Assembly (NCBI RefSeq): GCF_024345575.1
Contig: NZ_JAGQBJ010000007.1
Location: forward strand, 1-64,000
DNA length: 64,000 nucleotides
Reading direction: 5' to 3'
Origin: Cyanobium sp. Morenito 9A2
GTDB lineage: Bacteria; Cyanobacteriota; Cyanobacteriia; PCC-6307; Cyanobiaceae
The translations under genes were made by a program, and so were the position numbers. Shown here piece after piece: positions 54,776-63,485 of the stretch. The notes beneath the pieces are model-generated. The model saw nothing but the letters and a program-made list of their open reading frames with translations, made no database searches and was not told where the DNA came from. Each line of letters begins with the position of its first letter. Within the stretch, counting starts at the first letter, position 1.

Positions 54776-56761
54776 ATGGCCGTTCTCCAGGAACAGGGTC
54801 AGATCCAGATCCACACCGAGAACATCTTCCCGATCATCAAAAAGGCCGTCTATTCGGGCCATGAGGTGTTCCTGCGGGAGCTGGTGAGCAACGGGATGGA
54901 TGCGATCAGCAAGCGGCGCATGGCCGCCATGGCCGGCGACTGCAGCGAGGGCGAGGAGGGCCGCATCGCCATCAGCATCGACCGCGAGGCGAGGACCCTC
55001 ACCATCAGCGACAACGGCATCGGCATGAGCGCCGATGAGGTGAAGCGCTACATCAACCAGGTGGCCTTCTCCAGCGCCGAGGAGTTCCTCGAGAAGTACA
55101 AGCGCGAGGACGACGCGATCATCGGCCACTTCGGCCTGGGCTTCTACTCCAGTTTCATGGTGGCCGCCCGGGTGGAGCTGGTGAGCCTGAGCGCCAAGCC
55201 AGGCGCCGAGCCCGTGCGCTGGAGCTGCGACGGTTCCCCCAACTTCAGCCTCGATGCGGGCGAGCGCAGCGAAGCGGGCACCGACGTGATCCTGCACCTG
55301 CAGGAGGAGGAGCTGGAGTACATCGAGCCGGCCCGGATCCGCGCCTTGATCACCACCTACTGCGACTTCATGCCCGTGGAGGTGCAGCTCGAGGGGGAAA
55401 CCGTCAACAAGCGTCTGGCTCCGTGGCGTCAGAGCCCCCGCGACCTCACAGACAACGACTACATCGAGCTCTACCGCTACCTCTACCCGTTCCAGGGAGA
55501 CCCCCTGCTGTGGGTGCACCTGAATACCGACTATCCCTACACCCTGCAGGGCATCCTGTTTTTCCCCAAACTCACCGGCCGCGGTGACTGGGAGAAGGGC
55601 GAGATCCGTCTGTATTGCAACCAGGTGTTCGTCAGCGACTCGATCAAGGAGGTGGTGCCCCGTTACCTGCTGCCCCTGCGCGGCGTGATCGATTCCCCCG
55701 ACATCCCGCTCAACGTGAGCCGCAGCGCCCTGCAGACCGACCGCCGGGTGCGCTCGATCGGCGGATTCGTGGCCAAGAAGGTGGGGGATCGGCTCAAGGA
55801 GCTGCACCGCGACGATCCCAGGCGCTACGCCGAGATTTGGGAAGGCCTGGCCCCGTTCATCAAGATCGGCGCCCTGGAAGACGACAAGTTCGCCGAGCAG
55901 GTGGCGGATCTGGTCCTGTTCGGCACCACCGCACCACTGCAGGAACGGCCCGCCCAGCCCGAGGCCAACGGCGACACCGAAGGCGCCCCAGACAGCACAG
56001 GCGATGCCTGGGGCGATCAGGCGGACCAGCCCATCGATCCGATCCCAGACGGCCGAGGCAAGGCCTACACCACCCTGGCCGGCTACCGCAGCAGGCTCCC
56101 TGAGGCCAACGCCCAGCGCATCCTTTACTGCACCGATGAGGCGGGCCAGGCCGGTGCCCTGGCGCTCTGGAAGGGCCAAGGGGCCGAGGTGCTCCTGGCC
56201 GACACGGTGATTGACGCCCAGTTCATCCCCTGGCTGGAAGACCGCCACGGGGAGCTCAAGTTCCAGCGGGTGGACGCCGAGCTCGACAGCAGCATCCAGG
56301 AGCAGGACAGCGAGCTGGCCGACGCCGACGGCAAGGAGGGCTCCGAGAAACTTCGGGACCTGTTCAAAACGGCCCTGGCCAACGACAAGGTGACCATCCA
56401 GGTGCAGGCCCTCAAGGGCGAGACGGCCCCGGCGGCCCTGATCCTGTTGCCGGAGCAGATGCGCCGCCTCAACGACATCGGCGCCCTGATGGAGCAGCGT
56501 CTGCCGGGCCTGCCCGAGCACCACGTGCTGGTGGTCAACCGCCGTCACCCCTTGGTGGCCGGCCTGCTCAAGCTCTCCAGCGGCGCCGTGCTCACGGGCA
56601 GCGGCGGCAGCTCCCCCAGCCAGCAGCTGGCCGATGACCTGGGCCGCCACATCTACGAGCTGGCCCGGCTGGCGGTGGGGGGCCTGGAGCCCAACCAGCT
56701 GGCGGGCTTCCAGCAACGCAGCGCCGATCTCATGGGCCGGCTGATGGAACGGGGCTTCTAA
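54776..56761 (+). CDS. htpG: Chaperone HtpG (Hsp90)
   Basis: A 661-residue Hsp90 dimer subunit. The N-terminal ATP site has EVFLRELVSNGMDA, ISDNGIGM and IGHFGLGFYSSFM. The middle domain has RYLLPLRGVIDSPDIPLNVSR with the catalytic Arg region, and the C-terminal dimerisation domain ends MGRLMERGF. The NGMDA variant (usually NASDA) in the first motif keeps the ATP-binding Asn and Asp. Cyanobacterial HtpG supports heat and light stress and phycobilisome assembly. Plus strand, start ATG 54776. Confidence 0.97.
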   Translation: MAVLQEQGQIQIHTENIFPIIKKAVYSGHEVFLRELVSNGMDAISKRRMAAMAGDCSEGEEGRIAISIDREARTLTISDNGIGMSADEVKRYINQVAFSSAEEFLEKYKREDDAIIGHFGLGFYSSFMVAARVELVSLSAKPGAEPVRWSCDGSPNFSLDAGERSEAGTDVILHLQEEELEYIEPARIRALITTYCDFMPVEVQLEGETVNKRLAPWRQSPRDLTDNDYIELYRYLYPFQGDPLLWVHLNTDYPYTLQGILFFPKLTGRGDWEKGEIRLYCNQVFVSDSIKEVVPRYLLPLRGVIDSPDIPLNVSRSALQTDRRVRSIGGFVAKKVGDRLKELHRDDPRRYAEIWEGLAPFIKIGALEDDKFAEQVADLVLFGTTAPLQERPAQPEANGDTEGAPDSTGDAWGDQADQPIDPIPDGRGKAYTTLAGYRSRLPEANAQRILYCTDEAGQAGALALWKGQGAEVLLADTVIDAQFIPWLEDRHGELKFQRVDAELDSSIQEQDSELADADGKEGSEKLRDLFKTALANDKVTIQVQALKGETAPAALILLPEQMRRLNDIGALMEQRLPGLPEHHVLVVNRRHPLVAGLLKLSSGAVLTGSGGSSPSQQLADDLGRHIYELARLAVGGLEPNQLAGFQQRSADLMGRLMERGF

Positions 56762-56819
56762 GCGCCCCTGGCCCCAACGACGGGCCCCGAGGCCCCGCCG
56801 GTCAGTTGTTAAGATCCCA

Positions 56820-56825
56820 GTTCGG
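56820..56825 (+). promoter_or_regulatory. Candidate -10 element (TAAGAT) for rpmB
   Basis: TAAGAT, preceded by GTTG, lies 36 bases before the rpmB ATG. With a transcript start near 56832 the leader would be ~30 bases. The -35 region is GC-rich and not recognisable. It separates rpmB from the htpG unit. Confidence 0.45.
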
Positions 56826-56860
56826 GTTTTTTGCCCACTCCAGTTGTATCGGTTGAAGTC

Positions 56861-57097
56861 ATGTCCCGGGTTTGTCAGCTCACCGGCAAGCGCGCCAACA
56901 ACGGCATGGCTGTCAGCCATTCCCACGTGCGCACCAAGAAACTCCAGCAGGTGAACCTGCAGGAACGCCGCCTCTGGTGGGCCGAGGGCAACCGTTGGGT
57001 GAAGCTGCGGGTTGCTACCCGCACCCTGCGCACCATCCAGAAGAAGGGCCTGGGTGCCTACGCCAAGGAGCTGGGCATCAACCTCGCCAAGATCTGA
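56861..57097 (+). CDS. rpmB: 50S ribosomal protein L28
   Basis: A 78-residue basic protein with the L28 signature [20 protein letters not shown] followed by [19 protein letters not shown]. It binds 23S rRNA in the large subunit. ATG 56861 is the family start. It is a short monocistronic-looking unit with its own candidate promoter. Confidence 0.98.
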   Translation: MSRVCQLTGKRANNGMAVSHSHVRTKKLQQVNLQERRLWWAEGNRWVKLRVATRTLRTIQKKGLGAYAKELGINLAKI

Positions 57098-57139
57098 GCA
57101 GCGCCGGTTGCTACCAGCATCTCGCCTGATCCGAATGCC

Positions 57140-57700
57140 ATGAACCGTCGTCAGCTGCTCGGCAGCCTCGGCCTCACCACCCTGGGCCTGCTGGCGTTTC
57201 CGCCGCAGGCCCTTTCCCTTGGCGGTGTCTGGCCGGAGCTGGATCAACCAGCCCCTGACTTCGACCTGGCCGGAGTGGTTCCCGAGGCCGGAGAGGCGGT
57301 GGAGGCCCACAGAAGCTTGGGGGAGTTCGCCGGCCGCTGGCTGATTCTCTACTTCTACCCCAAGGATTTCACGTCCGGTTGCACGCTCGAAGCCCGGGGT
57401 TTCCAGCGCGATCTGGCGGCCTTCCATGCCGCAGGCGCTGAGGTGGTGGGCGTCAGCGCCGATGACCCCGACTCCCATGCCGCCTTCTGCGGCAGTGAGA
57501 AGCTCGCCTACCCCCTGCTGTCCGACCCTGGCGGAACGGTGAGCTCGGCCTACGGCAGCTGGATCGCCCCCTTCTCCCAGCGCCACACCTTTCTGATTGA
57601 TCCCCAAGGGGTGCTGCGGGCCAGCTGGCGGGCGGTGCGCCCCAGCGGCCACAGCCAGGAGGTGCTCGCTGCCCTCCAGCAACAGCGCACTCGAGGCTGA
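57140..57700 (+). CDS. Exported peroxiredoxin, BCP/PrxQ type
   Basis: A 186-residue peroxiredoxin with an N-terminal signal sequence (MNRRQLLGSLGLTTLGLLAF, possibly lumenal or periplasmic). The active site FYPKDFTSGCTLEARGF holds the peroxidatic Cys 81, and Thr/Arg catalytic partners are present. The PrxQ resolving Cys expected five residues later is replaced by Arg 86; another Cys in AAFCGSEK (~117) could serve. It reduces peroxides, probably with thioredoxin. Confidence 0.9.
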   Translation: MNRRQLLGSLGLTTLGLLAFPPQALSLGGVWPELDQPAPDFDLAGVVPEAGEAVEAHRSLGEFAGRWLILYFYPKDFTSGCTLEARGFQRDLAAFHAAGAEVVGVSADDPDSHAAFCGSEKLAYPLLSDPGGTVSSAYGSWIAPFSQRHTFLIDPQGVLRASWRAVRPSGHSQEVLAALQQQRTRG

Positions 57701-57765
57701 GGCGGAGCCAACCATCAGCCTGCCTTAACCCATCAGGGGTAGCGTGATTGGCCCAGGCTGGGTCC

Positions 57766-59727
57766 ATGGAGCCTCCCGCTGCCAATGGAACAGTGGTGAT
57801 CTGCGGGTTGGGCCTCCTGGGGCAGACCTGTCTATTGCGGCTTCTGCCTTTTGATGTTCCCCTGGGCTGCCTTGATCTGAGCGAGCCACCATGGGTCCAT
57901 CCAGAGCTTGAGGCTTTCCCAAGGGTTCCACTCACCATTGGGGACATGCGTCGTCCCAGCGACCTGCGGCGTGCGGGCATAGCGGAGGCCCGCGCTGTGC
58001 TGCTGCTGAGCTCAAGCAGCAGCGCCAATCTGGAGGCGGCCCTGCAGGTTCGGCTCCTCAACCCCACGGCCAGGATTGTGGTGCGCTCCTCGAGTCAGCA
58101 GGTCTCCCTGGGCGCCCTGCTGGAGCAACGATTACCCGGAATGGTCGTTCTCGACCCCCTGCTGCTCACCGCAGGTGCCATCAGCCAGGCCTTGCGTCCA
58201 GGCCGACAACAGGCCTGCCTCAGCCTGGACGGGGTCATCTACGAACTGGTGAACGTGCCAACGGATCAGTTGGCCCAGCCAGGGGACCGCCGCTGGCAAC
58301 GGGAGCGAATCCTGCCGGTGGGCACCGTCAGCGGGGATGGGAAGAACCCGGGACGATCGCTGGTGATTTCCGCCCGGGATCAGAACCCGAACAGGGCTGC
58401 TCCCTCTCGCCAGAGGGGACAGCTGCGCGTCACCACGGCGAAGCTGGCCTGGCCTCCCCTGCGAACGTGGCCAGGGCGGATCGGATCCTGGCTTCGGCAG
58501 CGTCTACCGGACGCGCGACAGGACCCATTGAGCTGGACGGCTGGGTTGGCCCTGCTCCTGCTTCTGGTGGTCGGCGTGCTGATCTTCGGATCAGGCGGTG
58601 GCTGGCGCACGGGCTTGTTCGTGACCCTGGCGCTGCTGAAAGGCGAGTTCGTCGATCCCCTGAACGTGCTCATGGGGAACAAGGCCTCACCGACCATGCT
58701 CGGCGAGGGACTGACGACCCTGTCATTGATCTACGCCCTGATCGGCACCCTGATCACGTCCGCCCTTGTGGCGATCATCCTGGAATGGTTGTTGACCAAG
58801 CGCTTGGGAATGCGGCAACCGAGCGTTCCAAGGCACCACAGCAGCCATGTGCTTTTAGTTGAGGGGGGCGAGCTGGCCGCGCGCGTGGCTGCCGAACTCA
58901 GAAAGGAGCGGATCTCGGTGTTACGCATTCAACAGGCCAGGGAGGGAGCCAGGGACAGTGACACTGATCCGGTCTTTCCAAGCGTGGAGAGTGCCCTGAA
59001 AGCCCTTCGTTCAGCGAACCTCGGTGGCATCGGCCTGCTTTCTGAGGATTTGCTCGCCAACCTGCACATCGCCTTGACCCTCCAGCATCGCTGGCCCCAG
59101 GCGCGGGTGGCCCTCGAGGCCCGTGAGGTCTCCGCTGCCGAACCGCTTGGGGATCTGCTGGGCGGAATGACCGTCCTCTCCGCCATCGATCTCTCCGCTG
59201 ATGCGATCGTGGCCACGGCCTTCGGAGAGCAGGTGGTCTGGGTCGGACGGGTGCAGGACCGCACCTTGATGTTGGTGCGTTATCGCATCGAACCCGGCGA
59301 CACCCTTCTCGGCCTGACGATCGCCCGAATCCAGAACGGCTACGACGTCACCGCGATCAGCCTCAGGCGCCACAACCACTCGGAGCCAAAGTCGATGCCG
59401 AGCCTCGACCTGGTGCTGGCCGTTGATGATGAACTGGTGGTGCTGGCCAGTCTGCGCAGTCTGAGGCGAATCGAGCGCGGCAGGATACGAGCACCGGAGT
59501 GGAGCCTGCGGCTGCAGGTCAGGAGGGCTTCGATCGTGGGATTCGAAACCCAGCAGTGCCTGGCACGCCACCTGGGCGGATCTCCGGGTTCCATGGCCCC
59601 ATGGCTGGATGGGGAGTCCCACCTCACACCTCCGCTGGATCTCGATCTGGCCCGCCAGTTGGAGTACGAGTTGCTCCGTCGCGGCATCTTCTGCGAACTG
59701 GAATCATTGAGCCGCCAGGAGTCCTGA
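57766..59727 (+). CDS. RCK/TrkA-N domain membrane protein, ion-channel-like
   Basis: A 653-residue protein. An N-terminal nucleotide-binding domain (GTVVICGLGLLGQ) spans ~9-140, then a basic linker. A membrane unit of two helices (about 256-275 and 317-343) encloses a short re-entrant stretch (LFVTLALLKGEFVDPLNVLMG). A second Rossmann-like RCK_N (SHVLLVEGGELAARVAAEL, ~360-520) and a TrkA_C-like domain (YRIEPGDTLLGLTIARI) follow. The layout resembles ligand-gated K+ channels such as CASTOR/POLLUX. The pore stretch lacks a TVGYGD-type filter. ATG 57766 is chosen over TTG 57748. Confidence 0.75.
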   Translation: MEPPAANGTVVICGLGLLGQTCLLRLLPFDVPLGCLDLSEPPWVHPELEAFPRVPLTIGDMRRPSDLRRAGIAEARAVLLLSSSSSANLEAALQVRLLNPTARIVVRSSSQQVSLGALLEQRLPGMVVLDPLLLTAGAISQALRPGRQQACLSLDGVIYELVNVPTDQLAQPGDRRWQRERILPVGTVSGDGKNPGRSLVISARDQNPNRAAPSRQRGQLRVTTAKLAWPPLRTWPGRIGSWLRQRLPDARQDPLSWTAGLALLLLLVVGVLIFGSGGGWRTGLFVTLALLKGEFVDPLNVLMGNKASPTMLGEGLTTLSLIYALIGTLITSALVAIILEWLLTKRLGMRQPSVPRHHSSHVLLVEGGELAARVAAELRKERISVLRIQQAREGARDSDTDPVFPSVESALKALRSANLGGIGLLSEDLLANLHIALTLQHRWPQARVALEAREVSAAEPLGDLLGGMTVLSAIDLSADAIVATAFGEQVVWVGRVQDRTLMLVRYRIEPGDTLLGLTIARIQNGYDVTAISLRRHNHSEPKSMPSLDLVLAVDDELVVLASLRSLRRIERGRIRAPEWSLRLQVRRASIVGFETQQCLARHLGGSPGSMAPWLDGESHLTPPLDLDLARQLEYELLRRGIFCELESLSRQES

Positions 59728-60010
59728 GAGCAAGCTCCGCTGCCGAGAGCATCGGTGGGCACCCCCCCACAAGCTCCCCGGCCTTGAAGTAGCGCACTCC
59801 CTGCCCCTCCAACAGCCGGCGAAGCAAGCGGCGACGTCAGCTCGAGAGCACCGCAGGGCCTCCTGAATCGAACCTCGCAACGGCTCCCTGAATGGTGGCC
59901 GCTCCCCCGCCAAGCAGATCCGCGTCACAGCGATCGGGGCACCGTACGTGGGGAGATGGACGAGCTGCTCCTCACCGATAGCGTGAGTGCTCAGCTGCCG
60001 AAACCCTGGC
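59728..60010. other. Intergenic region, no gene seen
   Basis: About 280 bases between the RCK protein and the metallophosphoesterase. Several ORFs cross it on the minus strand, but none has recognisable composition or conserved motifs, and all run into neighbouring genes. I see no T-rich terminator, tRNA or Pho-box repeat. Confidence 0.4.
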
Positions 60011-60925
60011 GTGGACTCCAGACGAACGAGCCGACGCGACCTGCTCAGGCTGCTGATCGGCGGCGGCCTCACAGGCGGTTGGCTGTTGACACAAGAGCTA
60101 CGGGACAGAGGCGCCATGGCGGGGCCTTCCGGATCGGTAGCCAGCGCCGCTCAACTGCGCTGGCTGGCGGTGGCCGATACCGGCGGCGGCAACGCTGCGC
60201 AGCGGGCCGTGGGGGCCCGGATGGCGGCGGTGAACCGCCAGCGGCCGGTGAATCTGGTGGTGCTCGGCGGCGACAACATCTACCCGAACGGTGACATCGC
60301 CCAGATCAAGGACATGTTCACCATCCCCTACAAGCCTCTTCTGGAAGCCGGGGTGCCCTTCCATGCGGTGCTCGGCAACCACGACATCCGCACCGGCAAC
60401 GGCAATCCCCAGATCGCCTATCCGCCCTTCGGGATGAAGGGTCGCTGGTACAACCTGCGCCAGGGGCCGGTGGAGTTCTTCATGCTCGACACCAATGTCA
60501 ACGCCGACTGGGGCCGCCAGTTGCCCTGGCTCCAGCAGGCCCTGGCCGCCAGCGCCGCTCCCTGGAAAGTGGTGGTCGGTCACCACCCGATCTATTCCTC
60601 GGGCCACTACGGCGACGACGGGGCGGCCCAGGCACGACTCGGCCCCCTGTTCCGCCGCCACGGCGTACAGCTCTACATCAACGGCCATGACCACAACTAC
60701 GAGCGCACCAAGCCGATCGCCGGCACCACTTACCTGGTGGTCGGCGGCGGCGGGGCCTACCTGCGCGATGTGAACCCCAATGGGAACACGGCCCGGGCGA
60801 TCAGCGTGCACAGCTTCGCGGAGCTGAGTGCCCGTGGGAACCAGCTTGAGATCCAGGCCTGGGACAGCAGCGGCCGCTCGATCGACCGGGCTGTGCTCGA
60901 TCGCAGCGGCAAGCTGGTGGGCTGA
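60011..60925 (+). CDS. Exported metallophosphoesterase (purple-acid-phosphatase-like)
   Basis: A ~304-residue phosphatase. The N terminus has SRRDLLRLLIGGGL, a twin-arginine-like signal, so export of the folded, metal-loaded protein is likely. Metal-binding motifs are ADTGGGN, GGDNIYPNG, LGNHDIR, VGHHPIY and NGHDHNYERT: the complete calcineurin/purple acid phosphatase set. The substrate is unknown; phosphate scavenging from organic esters fits the pst genes elsewhere in the window. GTG 60011 is preferred over GTG 59987 because it puts the signal near the start. Confidence 0.87.
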   Translation: MDSRRTSRRDLLRLLIGGGLTGGWLLTQELRDRGAMAGPSGSVASAAQLRWLAVADTGGGNAAQRAVGARMAAVNRQRPVNLVVLGGDNIYPNGDIAQIKDMFTIPYKPLLEAGVPFHAVLGNHDIRTGNGNPQIAYPPFGMKGRWYNLRQGPVEFFMLDTNVNADWGRQLPWLQQALAASAAPWKVVVGHHPIYSSGHYGDDGAAQARLGPLFRRHGVQLYINGHDHNYERTKPIAGTTYLVVGGGGAYLRDVNPNGNTARAISVHSFAELSARGNQLEIQAWDSSGRSIDRAVLDRSGKLVG

Positions 60926-60937
60926 GCCCCGCCGAGC

Positions 60938-62155
60938 TCAGGCCAGGGAGCGGCCTCGCCAGGTCCAGCCCCGACCGGTGACCGTCTTCCAGATCGAGGC
61001 CGGCACAATCAGGGCGATCAGCAGCCCCCCCAGGGCGGCGAGCCACCAGTAAGTGATCGGTGTGGCGAAACGGAGTCGGCTCCAAACGCGCAAGGACAGT
61101 TGCAGGGCGATCGCGAGGCCACAGGGTGCCGCCAGGGCAGGGTCAAGTAGGGTCAGGGGAAGGAGCGCCCAGGGCACCGTGTACAACAGCAGCACCAGTC
61201 CGGCACTGCCGAGGGCGGCGGCGGGGTTGCGATCAACGCCCAGGTACCAGTTCTTGGTCCAGCCCTCCCAGAGGGCCGCCAGGTTGCGGTACATCCGCAC
61301 CGCCACCAGCTCGGTGCCGATCAGATAGCGCAGGCGGTGGCCGCTGGTCTTGATCGCCCGGGCCAGGGCCAGGTCTTCAACCACCTCTGAGGCCACGGCG
61401 CCATGGCCACCGATCGCCTCATAGGCCCTGCGCCGAAACAGCATGAAGGGGCCGGCTGCGAAGGCAGTGGTCTCGGAGGGATCGTTGCTCTTTTCCAACG
61501 AAAAGGCCAGACCGAGCAGGCTGGCCACAATCGGCTGCACCAGCCACTCGGCCAGGCAGCCACAGACCAGCCGAGGCGCCAGGGTGAGCAGATCGGCGCC
61601 CGAGCTCTCCCCCAGGGCTCCGGCTGAACCCGAAGCCTCAAAGAGAGCAGCCGCCAAGGCCTCGGGATCCAGGCGCACATCGGCGTCCAGGAAGAGCAAC
61701 CACTGGCCGGAGGGATCGCCGGGGGGACAAGGCAACGCCGCCGCCCGGCTGGCGGGCCAGTTTTTGCCACACCAGCGCTCCCCTGGGGGACGGGGTCCAG
61801 CCTCAAGGATCCGCACCAGGGGAAGAGTCTCCGGACGCAGGCGGATCGCTTCGAAGGCCAGATCAACGGTGCCATCGCTGGAACCGTCGTCCATCACCAC
61901 CAGCTCCCAGGGCAGACCGGGATCCCGGCTGGCAAGAATGGCTTCGAGGCAATCAACGACATTGTCCCGTTCGTTGAACACCGGTACAACGACGCGCAGG
62001 AAGGGTCCGGGTTGCACAGCCGGCTCAGTGGCGCCCTCGGCCGGCAGGGCCTGGAGGCGTGGGGCGTTGCCAAAGCGAACTTCCAGCAGAAGCAGAAGCA
62101 GGGCCAGCCCCAGGGCAGCCAACCAACCGAGAAGCTCAAGAATTTGAATCAACAA
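60938..62155 (-). CDS. Membrane glycosyltransferase, family 2 (CruG/HpnB-like)
   Basis: A 405-residue GT2 enzyme with an N-terminal membrane helix (GWLAALGLALLLLLLEV), a catalytic domain (VVPVFNERDNVVDCL, LVVMDDGSSDGT, LFLDADVRLD) and three C-terminal helices. The segment ERWCGKNWPASRAA corresponds to WTGK-type motifs of HpnB and the cyanobacterial carotenoid glycosyltransferase CruG, so glycosylation of a carotenoid such as a myxoxanthophyll-like compound, or of a hopanoid, is the best guess. Start is TTG at 62155 or 62152, overlapping the glutamine-synthetase-like stop (TTGTTGA). Confidence 0.82.
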   Translation of the reverse strand: MLIQILELLGWLAALGLALLLLLLEVRFGNAPRLQALPAEGATEPAVQPGPFLRVVVPVFNERDNVVDCLEAILASRDPGLPWELVVMDDGSSDGTVDLAFEAIRLRPETLPLVRILEAGPRPPGERWCGKNWPASRAAALPCPPGDPSGQWLLFLDADVRLDPEALAAALFEASGSAGALGESSGADLLTLAPRLVCGCLAEWLVQPIVASLLGLAFSLEKSNDPSETTAFAAGPFMLFRRRAYEAIGGHGAVASEVVEDLALARAIKTSGHRLRYLIGTELVAVRMYRNLAALWEGWTKNWYLGVDRNPAAALGSAGLVLLLYTVPWALLPLTLLDPALAAPCGLAIALQLSLRVWSRLRFATPITYWWLAALGGLLIALIVPASIWKTVTGRGWTWRGRSLA

Positions 62156-63447
62156 TCGAGGGTGTGCTCCCGCTCCCAGGAGCTGACCTCACTGTTGAAC
62201 TGCTGCCACTGGCGCCCCCGCAGACGCTCGTAGGCCCGGCAGAAGGGTTCACCGAGGCTCTGGCGCAGGCGGCCATCGGCGGCGAAGGCCGCCAGGGCTT
62301 CTCCCAGGTTGCCGGGCAGGGGGCGCTGCTCGGGGCCGGCACCGGGGTCGGCGTAGCTGTCGTTGTCGGAGCGGGGGCCTGGATCCAGCTGGCGCTCGAT
62401 GCCATCGAGGCCCGCCGCCAGGATCACCGCCTGCAGCAGGTAGGGGTTGGCGGCCCCATCGGGCAGGCGCAGCTCCAGGCGCTGGTCATCGGGGATGCGC
62501 ACCATGTGGGTGCGGTTGTTGCCGCTGTAGCTGATGCCCCCCGGCGACCAGGTGGCGCCGGAGCTGGTGGGGGGCGCCGCCAGGCGGCGGTAACTGTTGA
62601 CCGTGGGGTTGGTGAGACAGCTGAGGGCCGGGGAATGCTCCATCAGGCCCGCCAGGAAGTGGTAGGCCAGGGCCGAGAGACCCAGTTCACCGGCCGGGTC
62701 ATGGAAGAGGTTGCGGCCCTGGGCATCCCAAAGGGAAATGTGGCAGTGGCAGCCGTTGCCGGTGAGGCCGCCGAAGGGCTTGGGCATGAACGTCGCCCGG
62801 CCCCCGTGGCGCTCCGCCAGGGTCTTCACCATCACCTTGAAGAAGGCGTGGCGATCGGCCGTGACCAGGCCGTGGTCGAAGGTCCAGTTCAGCTCGAACT
62901 GACCGTTGGCATCCTCGTGGTCGGCCTGATAGGGCCCCCATCCCAGGGATTCCATCGCCCCCACCAACCCAGCCACCAAAGGCAGCTGACGCATCAGGGC
63001 GAGCTGGTCGTAGCAGGGCTTGCTCTGGCGATCGCCTGCATCGAGGAGGGCCTCGCCGCTCGAATCGAGCAGAAAGAACTCAGCCTCCACTCCACTGCGG
63101 AAGCTGAATCCCAGCCGTTCAGCCCGCTCCAACTGTCGCTTGAGCACCTGGCGCGGCGATTGCTCCATCGCCACCCCATCGAGCACCAGATCACCCGCCA
63201 CCCAGGCCACATCCGGCTGCCAGGGCAGGGGCATCAGGCTGCTGGGATCGGGGATGGCGAGCACATCGCCATCGGCGGGGGAGAGATCGAGCCAGGCGGC
63301 GAAGCCCGCGAAGCCGGCCCCCGCGCTCTCCATCGCCGCCATGGCGCTGGCGGGCACCAACTTGGCCCGCTGCACGCCGAACAAATCGGTGAACGAGATG
63401 AGGAAGTGGGCGATGCCGTTGGTCTGGGCGTAGGCCTGAAGGCTCAT
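62149..63447 (-). CDS. Glutamine-synthetase-family protein (GlnT-like)
   Basis: A 432-residue member of the glutamine synthetase superfamily. It contains FTDLFGVQRAKLVPA, EAEFFLLDSSGE, GQFELNW, GNGCHCHISLW (ATP/metal site) and RIPDDQRLELRLPDGAANPYL. It is shorter and more divergent than GlnA and may act on another amine or acid (gamma-glutamylpolyamine or -methylamide type). PGAP-style annotation would call it type III GlnT. ATG 63447 is the best start. It lies between a MetX-like gene and a glycosyltransferase in one minus-strand unit. Confidence 0.85.
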   Translation of the reverse strand: MSLQAYAQTNGIAHFLISFTDLFGVQRAKLVPASAMAAMESAGAGFAGFAAWLDLSPADGDVLAIPDPSSLMPLPWQPDVAWVAGDLVLDGVAMEQSPRQVLKRQLERAERLGFSFRSGVEAEFFLLDSSGEALLDAGDRQSKPCYDQLALMRQLPLVAGLVGAMESLGWGPYQADHEDANGQFELNWTFDHGLVTADRHAFFKVMVKTLAERHGGRATFMPKPFGGLTGNGCHCHISLWDAQGRNLFHDPAGELGLSALAYHFLAGLMEHSPALSCLTNPTVNSYRRLAAPPTSSGATWSPGGISYSGNNRTHMVRIPDDQRLELRLPDGAANPYLLQAVILAAGLDGIERQLDPGPRSDNDSYADPGAGPEQRPLPGNLGEALAAFAADGRLRQSLGEPFCRAYERLRGRQWQQFNSEVSSWEREHTLDC

Positions 63448-63485
63448 GACGGAAAAGCGGCGGGGAAGGAGGAAGGGGTGATGGC

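Noticed and set aside
54749-57715. Minus-strand ORF of 988 codons antisense to htpG, rpmB and the peroxiredoxin gene
   Set aside because: It mirrors the GC-rich codon structure of real genes; its composition (His/Gln/Gly/Ala-rich, no domains) is that of a shadow frame. The same applies to long antisense frames at 33244-35166, 20697-22364, 13583-14974, 4805-6313 and 18720-20240.
57724-57731. CTTAACCC before the RCK protein as a Pho box
   Set aside because: Only one half-site is present, with no repeat at an 11-base spacing.
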